From: an uncultured Micrococcales bacterium | GTDB lineage: Bacteria > Actinomycetota > Actinomycetes > Actinomycetales > Microbacteriaceae | Assembly (NCBI GenBank): GCA_937919125.1 | Contig: CALFOB010000071.1 | Span: forward strand, 1-11,289 | Length of the DNA: 11,289 nucleotides | Direction: 5' to 3' | Shown: piece after piece, positions 1 through 7,628 of the stretch | Layout of the letters: each line of letters opens with the position of its first letter | How positions within the stretch are numbered: position 1 is the stretch's first letter | Position numbers and translations under genes: made by a program | The notes under the pieces: model-generated | What the model was told of the DNA's origin: nothing | The model's database searches: none | The model's input: only the letters and a program-made list of their open reading frames with translations

Positions 1-1
1 C

Positions 2-2122
2 GCCTGCTCATTTGACTGGGACAGGATCATTAGAACCTGTGACCCTATTTACTATCGCTGGAACCAGTGGTTGTTCCTAGAGTTCTATAAAAAGGGTTTG
101 GCTTATCGCAAGAACTCAATGGTGAACTGGTGTCCTTCATGTCAGACAGTTCTAGCCAATGAACAAGTTGTTGCTGGAGCATGTGAGAGATGTGACTCAC
201 TAGTAACTAAGAAAGCTCTTACTCAGTGGTTCTTCAAGGTAACTGAGTATGCAGACAGATTGCTTGATGATCTAGAGCTTCTTGAAGGTAATTGGCCTTC
301 AAAGGTTCTATCAATGCAGCGTAACTGGATTGGTAGAAGCTACGGAGCTGAAGTTGATTTCCAGGTTGAAGGAAGAACAGAGCCAATAACTGTTTACACA
401 ACACGTCCTGACACTTTGTATGGAGCAACATTCATGGTTGTTGCAGCTGATAGCGATCTTGCAGCAGAACTTGTATCTGGTTCCACTCCTGATGTTCGAA
501 TGAAGTTCCAGAACTATTTAGATGAAGTAAATAAATCTAATGACATTGAACGTCTTGCTACCGATAGACCTAAGACAGGTTTGGATTCAGGACGAGTAGC
601 TATCAATCCAGTTAACGGAGAAACAGTTCCTATCTGGATCTCTGATTACGTTCTTGCTGATTATGGAACAGGTGCCATCATGGCTGTTCCAGCTCACGAC
701 CAGAGAGACCTAGATTTTGCTAGAACACTAGGTCTACCTGTTAAGACAGTTGTTGACACAGGAGAAGCGGACGCTGCTGAGACAGGTATTGCAACAACAG
801 GCGAAGGAGTTTTGATTAACTCTGATGTCTTGAATGGTTTATCTAAAGCAGAAGCCATTTCTAAGATCACTGCCATTCTTGAAAAGGAAGGGCGAGGTAA
901 ATCAGCTAAGAACTTTAGATTGCGTGACTGGTTGATTTCTCGTCAGCGTTACTGGGGCACACCTATTCCTATCGTTCACTGTGAAGACTGTGGTGAAGTT
1001 CCTGTTCCTCAAGATCAGCTTCCTCTAGAACTTCCTTCAGCTGAAGGATTAGATCTAGCCCCTAAGGGAACTTCTCCTCTTGGTGGAGCAGAAGACTGGG
1101 TAAACGTTCCTTGTCCAAACTGTTCTAAGCCTGCTAAGCGTGACACCGACACCATGGACACCTTCGTTGACTCTTCTTGGTACTTCCTTCGCTACCTATC
1201 TCCAAACAGTGAGACAGAAGCATTCAATAAAGAAGAAGCTAAACAATGGGCTCCGGTTGATCAGTATGTGGGTGGAGTAACTCACGCAATCTTGCACCTT
1301 CTTTATGCACGCTTCTTCACCAAGGTCTTACAAGACCTTGGCTATGTTGACTTCTCTGAACCATTCACCAAGTTGTTGAACCAGGGAATGGTTCTAATGA
1401 ATGGTTCAGCAATGAGTAAGTCAAGAGGAAACCTAGTAAAACTTGGTGACCAGCTAGACGAGCATGGAGCGGATGCTATTCGTTTGACTATGGCTTTTGC
1501 TGGTCCTCCTGAAGATGACATTGACTGGGCTGATGTTTCACCATCAGGATCAGGAAAGTTCCTGGCTCGTTGTTGGAGATTAGCTAACGATGTAACAGCC
1601 CCAGTTGGAGTTGACTACTCAAAGGGCAATGCTGAACTTAGAAAAGCCACTCACTCATTCTTGAGAGATTTCAGTGTCAACATTGAGAACTTCAAGTTCA
1701 ATGTTGGTGTTGCAAAGCTTATGGAACTAGTGAACGCCGTTCGTAAGGCTATTGATGGTGCTCCAGGACCAGCTGATGCTGCTGTTAGAGAAGCTACCGA
1801 GATTGTTGCAAAGGCACTGTCTTTGTTTGCTCCATTCATGGCAGAAGAGATGTGGGAGATTCTTGGTCACAAACCAGGTGTTGCTCTAGCTCTTCTTCCT
1901 GATGCTGATCTTTCGCTACTGGTTGAAAGCACAACAACAGCAATCCTTCAGGTGAATGGAAAGCTAAGAGACACTTGTGAAGTTTCAGTAGACGCAACCG
2001 ATGCAGATCTTCAAGCAGCTGCTGACGCATCAGCCGTTGTTCAGAAAGCCATCGATGGTAAAGAGATAGTCAAGGTGATCATCAGAGCACCGAAACTTAT
2101 CAACATCGTTACTAAGGGCTAA
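2..2122 (+). CDS. leuS: Leucine-tRNA ligase, 5'-truncated by the contig end
   Basis: Cytosolic class I synthetase that charges tRNA-Leu with leucine and hydrolyses mischarged tRNA. The frame is open from base 2 and reads a typical LeuRS stretch (FDWDR...[14 protein letters not shown]) before any start codon, so the gene runs off the left end. 706 residues are present, and about 130-150 N-terminal residues, including the HIGH motif, are missing relative to the usual length. Visible parts in order: a zinc motif CPSC...CERC (nt 131-193), the CP1 editing domain with TTRPD (398-412) and [15 protein letters not shown] (about 665-709), [11 protein letters not shown], a second cysteine set CEDC...[20 protein letters not shown], the KMSKS loop read as AMSKS (1409-1423), and the anticodon-binding and C-terminal domains. 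No convincing terminator follows, so readthrough into comEA is possible. Identity is secure; only the 5' end is lacking. Confidence 0.97.
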   Translation, partial: ACSFDWDRIIRTCDPIYYRWNQWLFLEFYKKGLAYRKNSMVNWCPSCQTVLANEQVVAGACERCDSLVTKKALTQWFFKVTEYADRLLDDLELLEGNWPSKVLSMQRNWIGRSYGAEVDFQVEGRTEPITVYTTRPDTLYGATFMVVAADSDLAAELVSGSTPDVRMKFQNYLDEVNKSNDIERLATDRPKTGLDSGRVAINPVNGETVPIWISDYVLADYGTGAIMAVPAHDQRDLDFARTLGLPVKTVVDTGEADAAETGIATTGEGVLINSDVLNGLSKAEAISKITAILEKEGRGKSAKNFRLRDWLISRQRYWGTPIPIVHCEDCGEVPVPQDQLPLELPSAEGLDLAPKGTSPLGGAEDWVNVPCPNCSKPAKRDTDTMDTFVDSSWYFLRYLSPNSETEAFNKEEAKQWAPVDQYVGGVTHAILHLLYARFFTKVLQDLGYVDFSEPFTKLLNQGMVLMNGSAMSKSRGNLVKLGDQLDEHGADAIRLTMAFAGPPEDDIDWADVSPSGSGKFLARCWRLANDVTAPVGVDYSKGNAELRKATHSFLRDFSVNIENFKFNVGVAKLMELVNAVRKAIDGAPGPADAAVREATEIVAKALSLFAPFMAEEMWEILGHKPGVALALLPDADLSLLVESTTTAILQVNGKLRDTCEVSVDATDADLQAAADASAVVQKAIDGKEIVKVIIRAPKLINIVTKG

Positions 2123-2182
2123 TTCTTCACAACATCTAAGAAGTAAGCCATTACGGCATAACCGCTGACCTAGTTTTCTTCC

Positions 2183-2773
2183 ATGGTTCTATGGATAAAA
2201 GAAGTTCTAGCTGAGTTCAGCCCTCGAGCACTCAAAGTGACTATCACTTTGCTGGCTGTTGTGGCCTTTGGTGTCTATGTCCTCACTTCAGGGACTGGTA
2301 AAAACAACTCAGTCAAAATAGAGAAGTCTTTAGATGCAGGGGATAGCGCTCAGGTTCAAGCACCGAAGATATATGTCCATGTTGCTGGCTCAGTAAAGAC
2401 TCCAGGTATCTATCAACTTGATTCAGGAACTCGTGTTTATGATGCAGTTCTGGCAGCGGGGGGATTCACAGATAAAGCCAACCAGTCGAGTGTGAACATG
2501 GCCAGAGCTCTCAATGATGGTGAGCAGCTCATAATCTCCTCTGAATCAAGCTCAGTCACCTTCGAAGGATCTGTGAGTTCTTCACTCATTTCACTGAATC
2601 AAGCATCGACTTCACAGTTAGAGGACTTACCTGGTGTTGGCCCAGCATTAGCGGGTCGAATTGTTGATTGGCGCACTGCAAATGGTGGATTCAAAGCCAA
2701 GGAAGATCTTCTCAATGTTGCAGGCATCGGGGACAAACTATTCGCATCATTCAAAGATTTAGTGACACTTTGA
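2183..2773 (+). CDS. comEA: ComEA-type DNA-binding protein (SLBB + helix-hairpin-helix)
   Basis: Membrane-anchored receptor that binds incoming double-stranded DNA outside the cell during natural transformation and passes it to the ComEC channel. The 196 residues show an N-terminal membrane anchor (about 17-34), a polar linker, an SLBB domain (about 62-117, with YVHVAGSVKTPGIYQL) and a C-terminal tandem helix-hairpin-helix domain (about 136-196) with LPGVGP and AGIGDK hairpins. This is the standard Gram-positive ComEA layout at about the usual length. ATG 2183 is the first possible start, because an in-frame TAG lies at 2171-2173. There is no clear Shine-Dalgarno sequence in front of it. The stop TGA overlaps the probable TTG start of comEC, suggesting translational coupling. 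Whether the organism is actually competent cannot be judged here, since no pilus or dprA genes are in the window. Confidence 0.93.
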   Translation: MVLWIKEVLAEFSPRALKVTITLLAVVAFGVYVLTSGTGKNNSVKIEKSLDAGDSAQVQAPKIYVHVAGSVKTPGIYQLDSGTRVYDAVLAAGGFTDKANQSSVNMARALNDGEQLIISSESSSVTFEGSVSSSLISLNQASTSQLEDLPGVGPALAGRIVDWRTANGGFKAKEDLLNVAGIGDKLFASFKDLVTL

Positions 2774-4917
2774 TCCTCAGATACGCGGCCATCGCATCTT
2801 GGGTCATGGCAGCGATGTTCGTGAATCTGATTCAACCATCTCTTCAACCAGAGAATATTCAGAAGCTAATTGAAGACAGGCAGACCGTTACTGTCGTTGC
2901 CAAGGTACTTGACCTACCTCGACCAGAGAAGAGTTTTGCAGGTCAGGTCAAATTTGCTACGAGAATACAAGTTCTCTCTGATGGTCCACTCAAGTCCAGA
3001 GTCGGTTCTCTTTCAGGAGGTGAAGAGGTAGAGAAGTTGGGCATAGGGACTGTTCTCAAGGCGGTCATCTCTCTTCGCCCTGCTTTTAGTAACAACGAGG
3101 ACTTCACAAGTTCAATAAAGAAAGTTTTAGAAACCAGCGCTGGTGAGGAAATCAATCCTTTGGCTTCGATTCGGGCATTTTTTCTAGCCAACTTGTCAGG
3201 AGTTAGTTCCGACTCGTCTGCTCTAGTTGCTGGGTTAACAATCGGTGATGACTCGAAGCTCTCTCCTGAAGCCATAGACAACTTGAAAGTGGTTTCACTA
3301 ACTCATCTATCTGCTGTTAGCGGGACTAATTGCGCGATTGTTCTGGCTGGTGCAGCTTTGCTTCTGAATTTGCTCCCAATTAGAAGATCAGTCAGGTTAT
3401 CGCTAAGTTTCGCTGTGATTTTTGCCTATTTAGGCTTGGTTGGTCCCGAGCCCAGCGTTCTTCGAGCGAGTGTAATGGTTGGTGCCGTTCTTGTAGGTTT
3501 CCTTTTAGGGCGGAAAGTTCCTCCATTAGAAGCACTGTCTCTAGCAGTTGTTGTGTTGTTGGTTTATCAACCGTCGCTTTCAATGGACTTCGGTTTCGCT
3601 CTATCTGCTTTAGCAACTTTGGGTTTGTTGGTTCTAGCTCCGAAACTTGTTGAACTTCTTCAAAAGAAAATGCCAGTGTGGCTTGCAATAGTTATTTCAG
3701 TATCTCTTTCGGCTCAGATAGCTTGTCTGCCTGTTCTCTTGATGCTTCAACCAACAATCCCGGTGTATTCAATCTTTGCGAATGTCATTGCTGAACCAAT
3801 GGTTGCTCCGATAACAGTCGTTGGATTAGTTGCTTGTTTGCTTTCGCCTTTATTACCATCTGTTGCCTCAGGGCTTTGTTTCGCTGCTTCATACCCAGCG
3901 GAAGTAATTCTGTTTGTCGCTGACAGATTTGCGAATGCTCCTTCGGCCAGCATCAATTGGGTTGATGGGGCATGGGGTATTGGGATTGCGGTTTTGATTG
4001 TCTTCTTCATTTGGCTGTATCTGAGCGCGAAGAGAGTAAATCTCAAGAGAACCGCTGGCGCAGGCTTGGCTTTGATCCTTTTGTCTCTATTTGCACAGAG
4101 TTCCTCTCTCGCTCTCAAGAAGGGTGACTTCTATGGAGGAGATTACTCCATAGTTAATTGCGATGTCGGCCAAGGAGACGCTCTAATAATTCGAACAGGT
4201 GGGAAGGTTGCGGTAGTTGATGTCGGAAGAGAAGACCCAGCAATTGATGAATGTCTATCAGGGCTTGGTGTTACGAAGATAGATCTTCTGGTTCTAACGC
4301 ACTATGACCTAGATCACGTTGGCGGGGTTCTAGGTGCAATAACCGGAAGAGAGGTTGTTTCAGCTTTGGTCACTCCATTTAGGGACAATCGACCAGGAGC
4401 AGACAGCACTCAGCAGCTTCTTGCAGCAAGAGGCATCGCCATGACTCAAGTCGAACGAGGAATGACAGGTCAGCTAAGTGACTACAAGTGGCTAATTCTC
4501 GCTCCTAGTCGAGGAGCAGTAGATGCTGAAGACAGTAATGATGCCAGCACATCTATGTATTGGGAGAGTGAGAATGTATCGCTCTTCACTCTCGCTGACT
4601 CAGGGGAGAGAGCTCAACTTAGAATGGGGTCTGATTATCGTTCGCTTTTTGAAACAGGATTCGGATCGAGGATGGTTGTTGTGAAGGTAGCCCACCACGG
4701 CTCGGCTGATCAAGCTCCTGAACTGTACGAAACTTTGAAGGCTGACCTTGCTTTGATTTCTGTCGGAAGGGATAACTCCTACGGCCACCCAACTCAGAGA
4801 ACTCTAGACACTCTGACACTTAGTGGTACTCAGATTCTACGAACTGATGAAATGGGGGCCATTGGTATAACTGAAACGGATACGGGCCTCGAGGTCTCTA
4901 TCGCTGGTAGAAGTTAG
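2770..4917 (+). CDS. comEC: ComEC/Rec2 family DNA-uptake channel
   Basis: Polytopic membrane protein thought to carry one DNA strand across the cytoplasmic membrane, with an extracellular metallo-beta-lactamase-like domain proposed to degrade the other strand. I chose TTG 2770 because it overlaps the comEA stop as TTGA and keeps an N-terminal membrane helix; this gives 715 residues. Earlier in-frame starts lie deep inside comEA, and ATG 2806 is the alternative. Layout: an N-terminal helix, an OB-like segment (about 40-110), the competence domain with many membrane spans (about 150-430) including the LTHLSAVSGTNCAIV signature near residue 177, and the hydrolase domain from about 460. That domain has DVGQGD, LTHYDLDHVGG (H511, D513, D515, H516), VAHHGS (H642, H643) and YGHP (H673). 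All expected metal-site residues are present and no frameshift is seen. holA follows after 9 bases. Confidence 0.93.
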   Translation: MILRYAAIASWVMAAMFVNLIQPSLQPENIQKLIEDRQTVTVVAKVLDLPRPEKSFAGQVKFATRIQVLSDGPLKSRVGSLSGGEEVEKLGIGTVLKAVISLRPAFSNNEDFTSSIKKVLETSAGEEINPLASIRAFFLANLSGVSSDSSALVAGLTIGDDSKLSPEAIDNLKVVSLTHLSAVSGTNCAIVLAGAALLLNLLPIRRSVRLSLSFAVIFAYLGLVGPEPSVLRASVMVGAVLVGFLLGRKVPPLEALSLAVVVLLVYQPSLSMDFGFALSALATLGLLVLAPKLVELLQKKMPVWLAIVISVSLSAQIACLPVLLMLQPTIPVYSIFANVIAEPMVAPITVVGLVACLLSPLLPSVASGLCFAASYPAEVILFVADRFANAPSASINWVDGAWGIGIAVLIVFFIWLYLSAKRVNLKRTAGAGLALILLSLFAQSSSLALKKGDFYGGDYSIVNCDVGQGDALIIRTGGKVAVVDVGREDPAIDECLSGLGVTKIDLLVLTHYDLDHVGGVLGAITGREVVSALVTPFRDNRPGADSTQQLLAARGIAMTQVERGMTGQLSDYKWLILAPSRGAVDAEDSNDASTSMYWESENVSLFTLADSGERAQLRMGSDYRSLFETGFGSRMVVVKVAHHGSADQAPELYETLKADLALISVGRDNSYGHPTQRTLDTLTLSGTQILRTDEMGAIGITETDTGLEVSIAGRS

Positions 4918-4926
4918 GCTTTACAG

Positions 4927-5907
4927 GTGAGTCCAGCAAGAGTAGTCCCTTGGCGTGCCGTTCAGGCAGCACCAGTGATACTCGTATCCGGTGGGCAGGA
5001 CTTCTTCGCCGAAAGAGCAATCAAATCGGTCCGAGCTGAGCTTCGCAAATCAAATGATGATCTTGAAGTAGTTGAAATAAATGGAGCTGAATACGTCGGA
5101 GGGCAACTTTTTGATGTTGCAAGTGCTGGTCTATTTGGAGATTCAAAACTTGTCGTTATTGACGGTGTCGAGAGATGCACCGATGCATTGATAAGTGACG
5201 CCATCGAGTACATGAGTCAACCATCTGAAGATGCCGTGGTCATCTTTAGGCACAATGGTAAATCTGTTCGTGGCAAGAAGTTACTTGAAACCATCAGGGC
5301 TAATGATGCTTTTCTTGAGGCCACCTGCCTCGACATCACAAAAGAAGCAGAGAAAATATCCTTCGTTGAGAATGAATTCATCTCTAAAGGAAGGAAGATT
5401 CAAAAGGCCGCTGCGCAAGCACTGGTTGATATCTTCAGCACTGACTTTGAAGAGCTAGCGGCTGCTGCCTCTCAGCTACAACTCGATGACTCTGGGGACA
5501 TCACTCCTGAGATTGTTGAAAAGTACTTCGGGGGAAGACTAGAAACCACGACTTATAAGGTTGCGGATGCGGCTTTCGATGGCCAGGTGGCTCAATCGCT
5601 ATTACTTCTTAGGCATTCTCTTGATCAAGGTGCGGAACCAGTCATGATCATCTTTGCCTTTGGTAAGAAGATCTCTCAGATTGCCAAGATCCATGGCAAC
5701 TCGAAAGCTACGGCCGCAAGTATGGGTATGCCAGATTGGCTATTCACAAAGACGCGTCAGGCCACATCAGGTTGGACTGAGGATGGAGTGGCTAAGGTCA
5801 TTCATGCAATTGCTGATACCGATTTTGCTGTTAAAGGTGGCGAGAAGGATTCTTACTACGCACTTGAGAGACTTGTTGGCCTGGTTGCTAACAAGGGAAG
5901 AAGTTAA
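4927..5907 (+). CDS. holA: DNA polymerase III subunit delta
   Basis: Subunit of the clamp-loader complex that opens the beta sliding clamp and helps load it on primed DNA. The 326-residue length is normal. Supporting features are the N-terminal VILVSGGQDFFAERAI segment (about residues 17-32), typical of the degenerate AAA+ fold of HolA with no functional Walker A; the middle ELAAAASQLQL segment; and the C-terminal collar domain beginning TYKVADAAFDG and continuing to LLLLRHSLDQGAEPVMIIFAFG. The latter resembles actinobacterial delta subunits. The start is GTG at 4927, nine bases after the comEC stop, with only a weak AGG-like ribosome site, so coupling to comEC is likely. comEC-holA adjacency is common in Actinomycetota and Firmicutes. 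The stop TAA shares one base with the ATG of the transporter downstream. Confidence 0.9.
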   Translation: MSPARVVPWRAVQAAPVILVSGGQDFFAERAIKSVRAELRKSNDDLEVVEINGAEYVGGQLFDVASAGLFGDSKLVVIDGVERCTDALISDAIEYMSQPSEDAVVIFRHNGKSVRGKKLLETIRANDAFLEATCLDITKEAEKISFVENEFISKGRKIQKAAAQALVDIFSTDFEELAAAASQLQLDDSGDITPEIVEKYFGGRLETTTYKVADAAFDGQVAQSLLLLRHSLDQGAEPVMIIFAFGKKISQIAKIHGNSKATAASMGMPDWLFTKTRQATSGWTEDGVAKVIHAIADTDFAVKGGEKDSYYALERLVGLVANKGRS

Positions 5908-7085
5908 TGAAAGCCGCTAAGTATTCCATTTGGGCATTGTTGTCTCTAGTTTTCATTTCACTAGCTATCAGGCCTCCTGTTGCTTCGATTGGCCCACTCG
6001 TCGATAAGCTAGTTAGAACTGAAATGCTTTCAATCTTCCAAGTTAGCTTGATGACCTCTTTACCTATTGTGTGTTTCGGACTCGGAGCATTCGCCAGCCC
6101 TTATCTAGTAAAGAGGTTCACTCTAAACAAAGCGATGATGGCTGTGTTGATTCTCTTGGCTATTGCTATGACCACTCGTCTCATTGGCGGATTTCCAGCT
6201 CTAATCACCAGCACCGTGCTAATCGGTCTCGCTATCGCCATAGCCAATGTTTTGATTCCAACAATCGTAAGAGAGCAGTTCCCAGATCGCATCGAGTTGA
6301 TAACGGGTGTATATGTGACATTGCTTGCAATCTCAGCAAGCTTCGCTGCTGCCATTGCCGTACCTTCATCAGACTTGCTTGGTGGATGGCGCGGGGCTCT
6401 GGCTGTTTGGATCATTCCAGCGGTATTTGCGATTATCTTCTGGGTTCCTTTATTTAGATCTAATACCGTTGGCAAGATCACTTCTGTTGCCACCCATGCT
6501 GAGGAGAGGAAGGCTGTTGTTAGGTCTTCACTGACCTGGGGTATTGTCGCCTTCTTTGGATTGCAGTCAGGTGGTTTTTATTCCATCTTGAACTGGTTCC
6601 CGACACTTTTGATTGACAGGGGAATGTCAGATGTTGATGCAGGAGGTTTGCTAGGGCTAACTACTGCTGTGGGTATCCCATCAGGATTTCTGGCTTCATT
6701 ACTGTTTAGAAAGTTCAAATCGCTATCAGTAATAGCCATGGTTATGAGTGCATTTACTCTCACGGGTCTTCTTATGATTTGGCTTTCGCCAGATCTTCTA
6801 GTTCTTGCTTGCATCATTACTGGTTTTGGTTTCGCAGCTACATTCCCACTGTCTTTGACTTTGATTGGTTCAAGAGCAAGTACAAGTACTCAGACAACGC
6901 AGTTGTCTGCTCTAGCTCAAGGTTGGGGTTATTTGCTGTCGGCTGCTGTAACTTTCGGTTTTGGCTTGCTGAGAGATGTCACAGGCAATTGGAACTCAAG
7001 TTTGATTCTTGTTTCAGCACTTACCTTCCTGCAGTTATTCGCTGGGGCAGTGGCTGGAAGAAATAAGCGGATACCTGCCGCTTAA
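5907..7085 (+). CDS. MFS transporter, CynX/NimT-like
   Basis: A 392-residue polytopic membrane protein of the major facilitator superfamily with about 12 hydrophobic segments. The N-terminal portion (LAIRPPVASIGPLVD, then a GLGAFASPYLVKRF-like loop after helix 2) resembles the CynX/NimT (cyanate/2-nitroimidazole) branch, where an LRPxxxxxGPL pattern is usual. The central part has GLLGLTTAVGIPSGFLASLL, the family's second-half counterpart. The substrate cannot be read from the sequence: members are annotated as cyanate or nitroimidazole transporters, but most are uncharacterised, and no cyanase or nitrogen gene is nearby. ATG 5907 overlaps the holA stop as TAATG and has a good ribosome site AAGGGA at 5893-5898 (8-base spacer). 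It is the last gene of the rightward leuS-to-MFS block and ends at the bidirectional terminator. It is the least housekeeping-like gene here and may be a lineage-specific insertion between holA and rpsT. Confidence 0.82.
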   Translation: MKAAKYSIWALLSLVFISLAIRPPVASIGPLVDKLVRTEMLSIFQVSLMTSLPIVCFGLGAFASPYLVKRFTLNKAMMAVLILLAIAMTTRLIGGFPALITSTVLIGLAIAIANVLIPTIVREQFPDRIELITGVYVTLLAISASFAAAIAVPSSDLLGGWRGALAVWIIPAVFAIIFWVPLFRSNTVGKITSVATHAEERKAVVRSSLTWGIVAFFGLQSGGFYSILNWFPTLLIDRGMSDVDAGGLLGLTTAVGIPSGFLASLLFRKFKSLSVIAMVMSAFTLTGLLMIWLSPDLLVLACIITGFGFAATFPLSLTLIGSRASTSTQTTQLSALAQGWGYLLSAAVTFGFGLLRDVTGNWNSSLILVSALTFLQLFAGAVAGRNKRIPAA

Positions 7086-7088
7086 AGT

Positions 7089-7114
7089 AAAAGACCCGCC
7101 GAAGCGGGTCTTTT
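7089..7114. terminator. Bidirectional intrinsic terminator between MFS gene and rpsT
   Basis: A perfect 11-bp stem: AAAAGACCCGC (7089-7099) pairs with GCGGGTCTTTT (7104-7114) around a CGAA tetraloop. The GC-rich core is flanked by A-rich and T-rich arms, so each strand ends in a short U run. It starts 3 bases after the transporter stop (7085) and lies 11 bases beyond the rpsT stop (7126 on the minus strand). It therefore fits as a shared terminator for two convergent units. Confidence 0.93.
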
Positions 7115-7125
7115 AGAAGTTCGGT

Positions 7126-7386
7126 TTATAGAGCTGAAACCTTCTTGGCAATAGCTGACTTCTTGTTAGCTGCTGCGTTCTTGTGGAATACACCCTTTGA
7201 AACAGCCTTGTCTAGCTTCTTGGTAGCAACCTTTAGAGCTTCTGCTGCAAGAGCCTTGTCTCCAGCTGCTGCTGCTTCGCGAACTGCACGGATAGCGGTT
7301 CTAACTTCGCTACGAACAGCCTTGTTGCGCTCTTGAGCCTTAAGGTTTGTGCCGATACGTTTGATCTGCGACTTGATATTTGCCAT
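7126..7386 (-). CDS. rpsT: 30S ribosomal protein S20
   Basis: Primary 16S rRNA-binding protein of the small ribosomal subunit. The 86-residue, Lys/Arg/Ala-rich all-helical protein starts [20 protein letters not shown] and contains [12 protein letters not shown] and a [18 protein letters not shown] end, diagnostic for S20; the length is normal. ATG is at 7386-7384 on the minus strand, with an A/G-rich ribosome site AAGAAAG (7393-7399). It is transcribed alone, leftward, converging on the MFS gene and divergent from lepA. rpsT next to holA and lepA is a common actinobacterial arrangement. If the promoter proposed at 7485-7514 is right, the mRNA has a leader of roughly 90 bases. Confidence 0.97.
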   Translation of the reverse strand: MANIKSQIKRIGTNLKAQERNKAVRSEVRTAIRAVREAAAAGDKALAAEALKVATKKLDKAVSKGVFHKNAAANKKSAIAKKVSAL

Positions 7387-7484
7387 GTTTCACTTTCTTA
7401 GGGGCTTTGTCCCGCTCACGCAGAACATCTTCAAAACACTTGAGGTTTGTGGATTTGGAGGAACTCGTCATTCAAATCCCTACA

Positions 7485-7514
7485 AGACTACCAGCGTTAT
7501 GGGCAATACGGCAA
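7485..7514 (-). promoter_or_regulatory. Candidate rpsT promoter
   Basis: On the minus strand a -35-like TTGCCG (7514-7509) is followed after 18 bases by a -10-like TAGTCT (7490-7485), which fits the loose TANNNT pattern of actinobacterial vegetative promoters. Transcription would start near 7478, about 90 bases before the rpsT ATG. Both boxes are only partial matches, so this is a weak call. Confidence 0.3.
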
Positions 7515-7527
7515 CCTATTCTGCCCA
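7500..7527. repeat. Inverted repeat overlapping the candidate rpsT -35 region
   Basis: TGGGCA (7500-7505) and TGCCCA (7522-7527) form a perfect 6-bp inverted repeat. Three further pairs (ATA 7506-7508 with TAT 7517-7519) are possible if two bases bulge. It covers the -35-like box proposed for rpsT, so it could be an operator or simply chance. It lies upstream of the predicted rpsT transcript start. Confidence 0.35.
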
Positions 7528-7541
7528 CCAGTATCTCTAAA

Positions 7542-7563
7542 GAGCCCTAGATTCCTAGGGTTT
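7542..7563. repeat. Hairpin 1 in the lepA upstream region
   Basis: CCCTAG (7545-7550) and CTAGGG (7555-7560) pair perfectly around an ATTC loop. The stem extends to 9 pairs if G-U wobbles are allowed at the base (7542-7544 with 7561-7563). There is no long T run on the plus strand, so it is not a clear terminator. It lies about 65 bases before the lepA start. Confidence 0.5.
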
Positions 7564-7578
7564 ATGGGAGAATAAGGG

Positions 7579-7594
7579 GACGGCAATCGCCGTC
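7579..7594. repeat. Hairpin 2 in the lepA upstream region
   Basis: GACGGC (7579-7584) and GCCGTC (7589-7594) form a perfect GC-rich 6-bp stem with an AATC loop, followed by AGTTTGCACTTTT. It ends about 35 bases before the lepA TTG. It could be a leader hairpin, a weak attenuator or an operator. The sequence does not decide between these. Confidence 0.5.
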
Positions 7595-7616
7595 AGTTTG
7601 CACTTTTAGCTAATTC

Positions 7617-7622
7617 AAGAGG
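7617..7622 (+). promoter_or_regulatory. Ribosome binding site fixing the lepA TTG start
   Basis: AAGAGG lies 6 bases before TTG 7629. It supports TTG 7629 as the start of lepA over the internal GTG at 7656, which has no such site. Confidence 0.75.
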
Positions 7623-7628
7623 TCTCCT

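Larger units (their letters stand above)
7387..7628. other. Divergent intergenic region rpsT / lepA
   Basis: This 242-base spacer between two divergent genes is the only sizeable non-coding stretch in the window. It must hold the leftward rpsT promoter and any promoter for the lepA-hemW unit. I see a weak rpsT promoter candidate (7485-7514), three inverted repeats (7500-7527, 7542-7563, 7579-7594) and a good lepA ribosome site (7617-7622). I could not find a convincing -35/-10 pair for lepA. No tRNA or known riboswitch fold was recognised. Confidence 0.8.

Noticed and set aside
2147..2157. Possible terminator hairpin after leuS (GCC-ATTAC-GGC)
   Set aside because: Only three base pairs and no adjacent T run; too weak to call.
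2668..2769. Upstream extension of comEC to a start at 2668
   Set aside because: It lies wholly within the comEA helix-hairpin-helix coding region, encodes a Cys/Arg-rich stretch unlike ComEC, and a TTGA overlap start at 2770 is available.
6071..6493. Long overlapping reading frames on both strands inside the MFS gene
   Set aside because: They overlap a clear membrane-protein gene, have no recognisable domain or ribosome site, and look like shadow frames.
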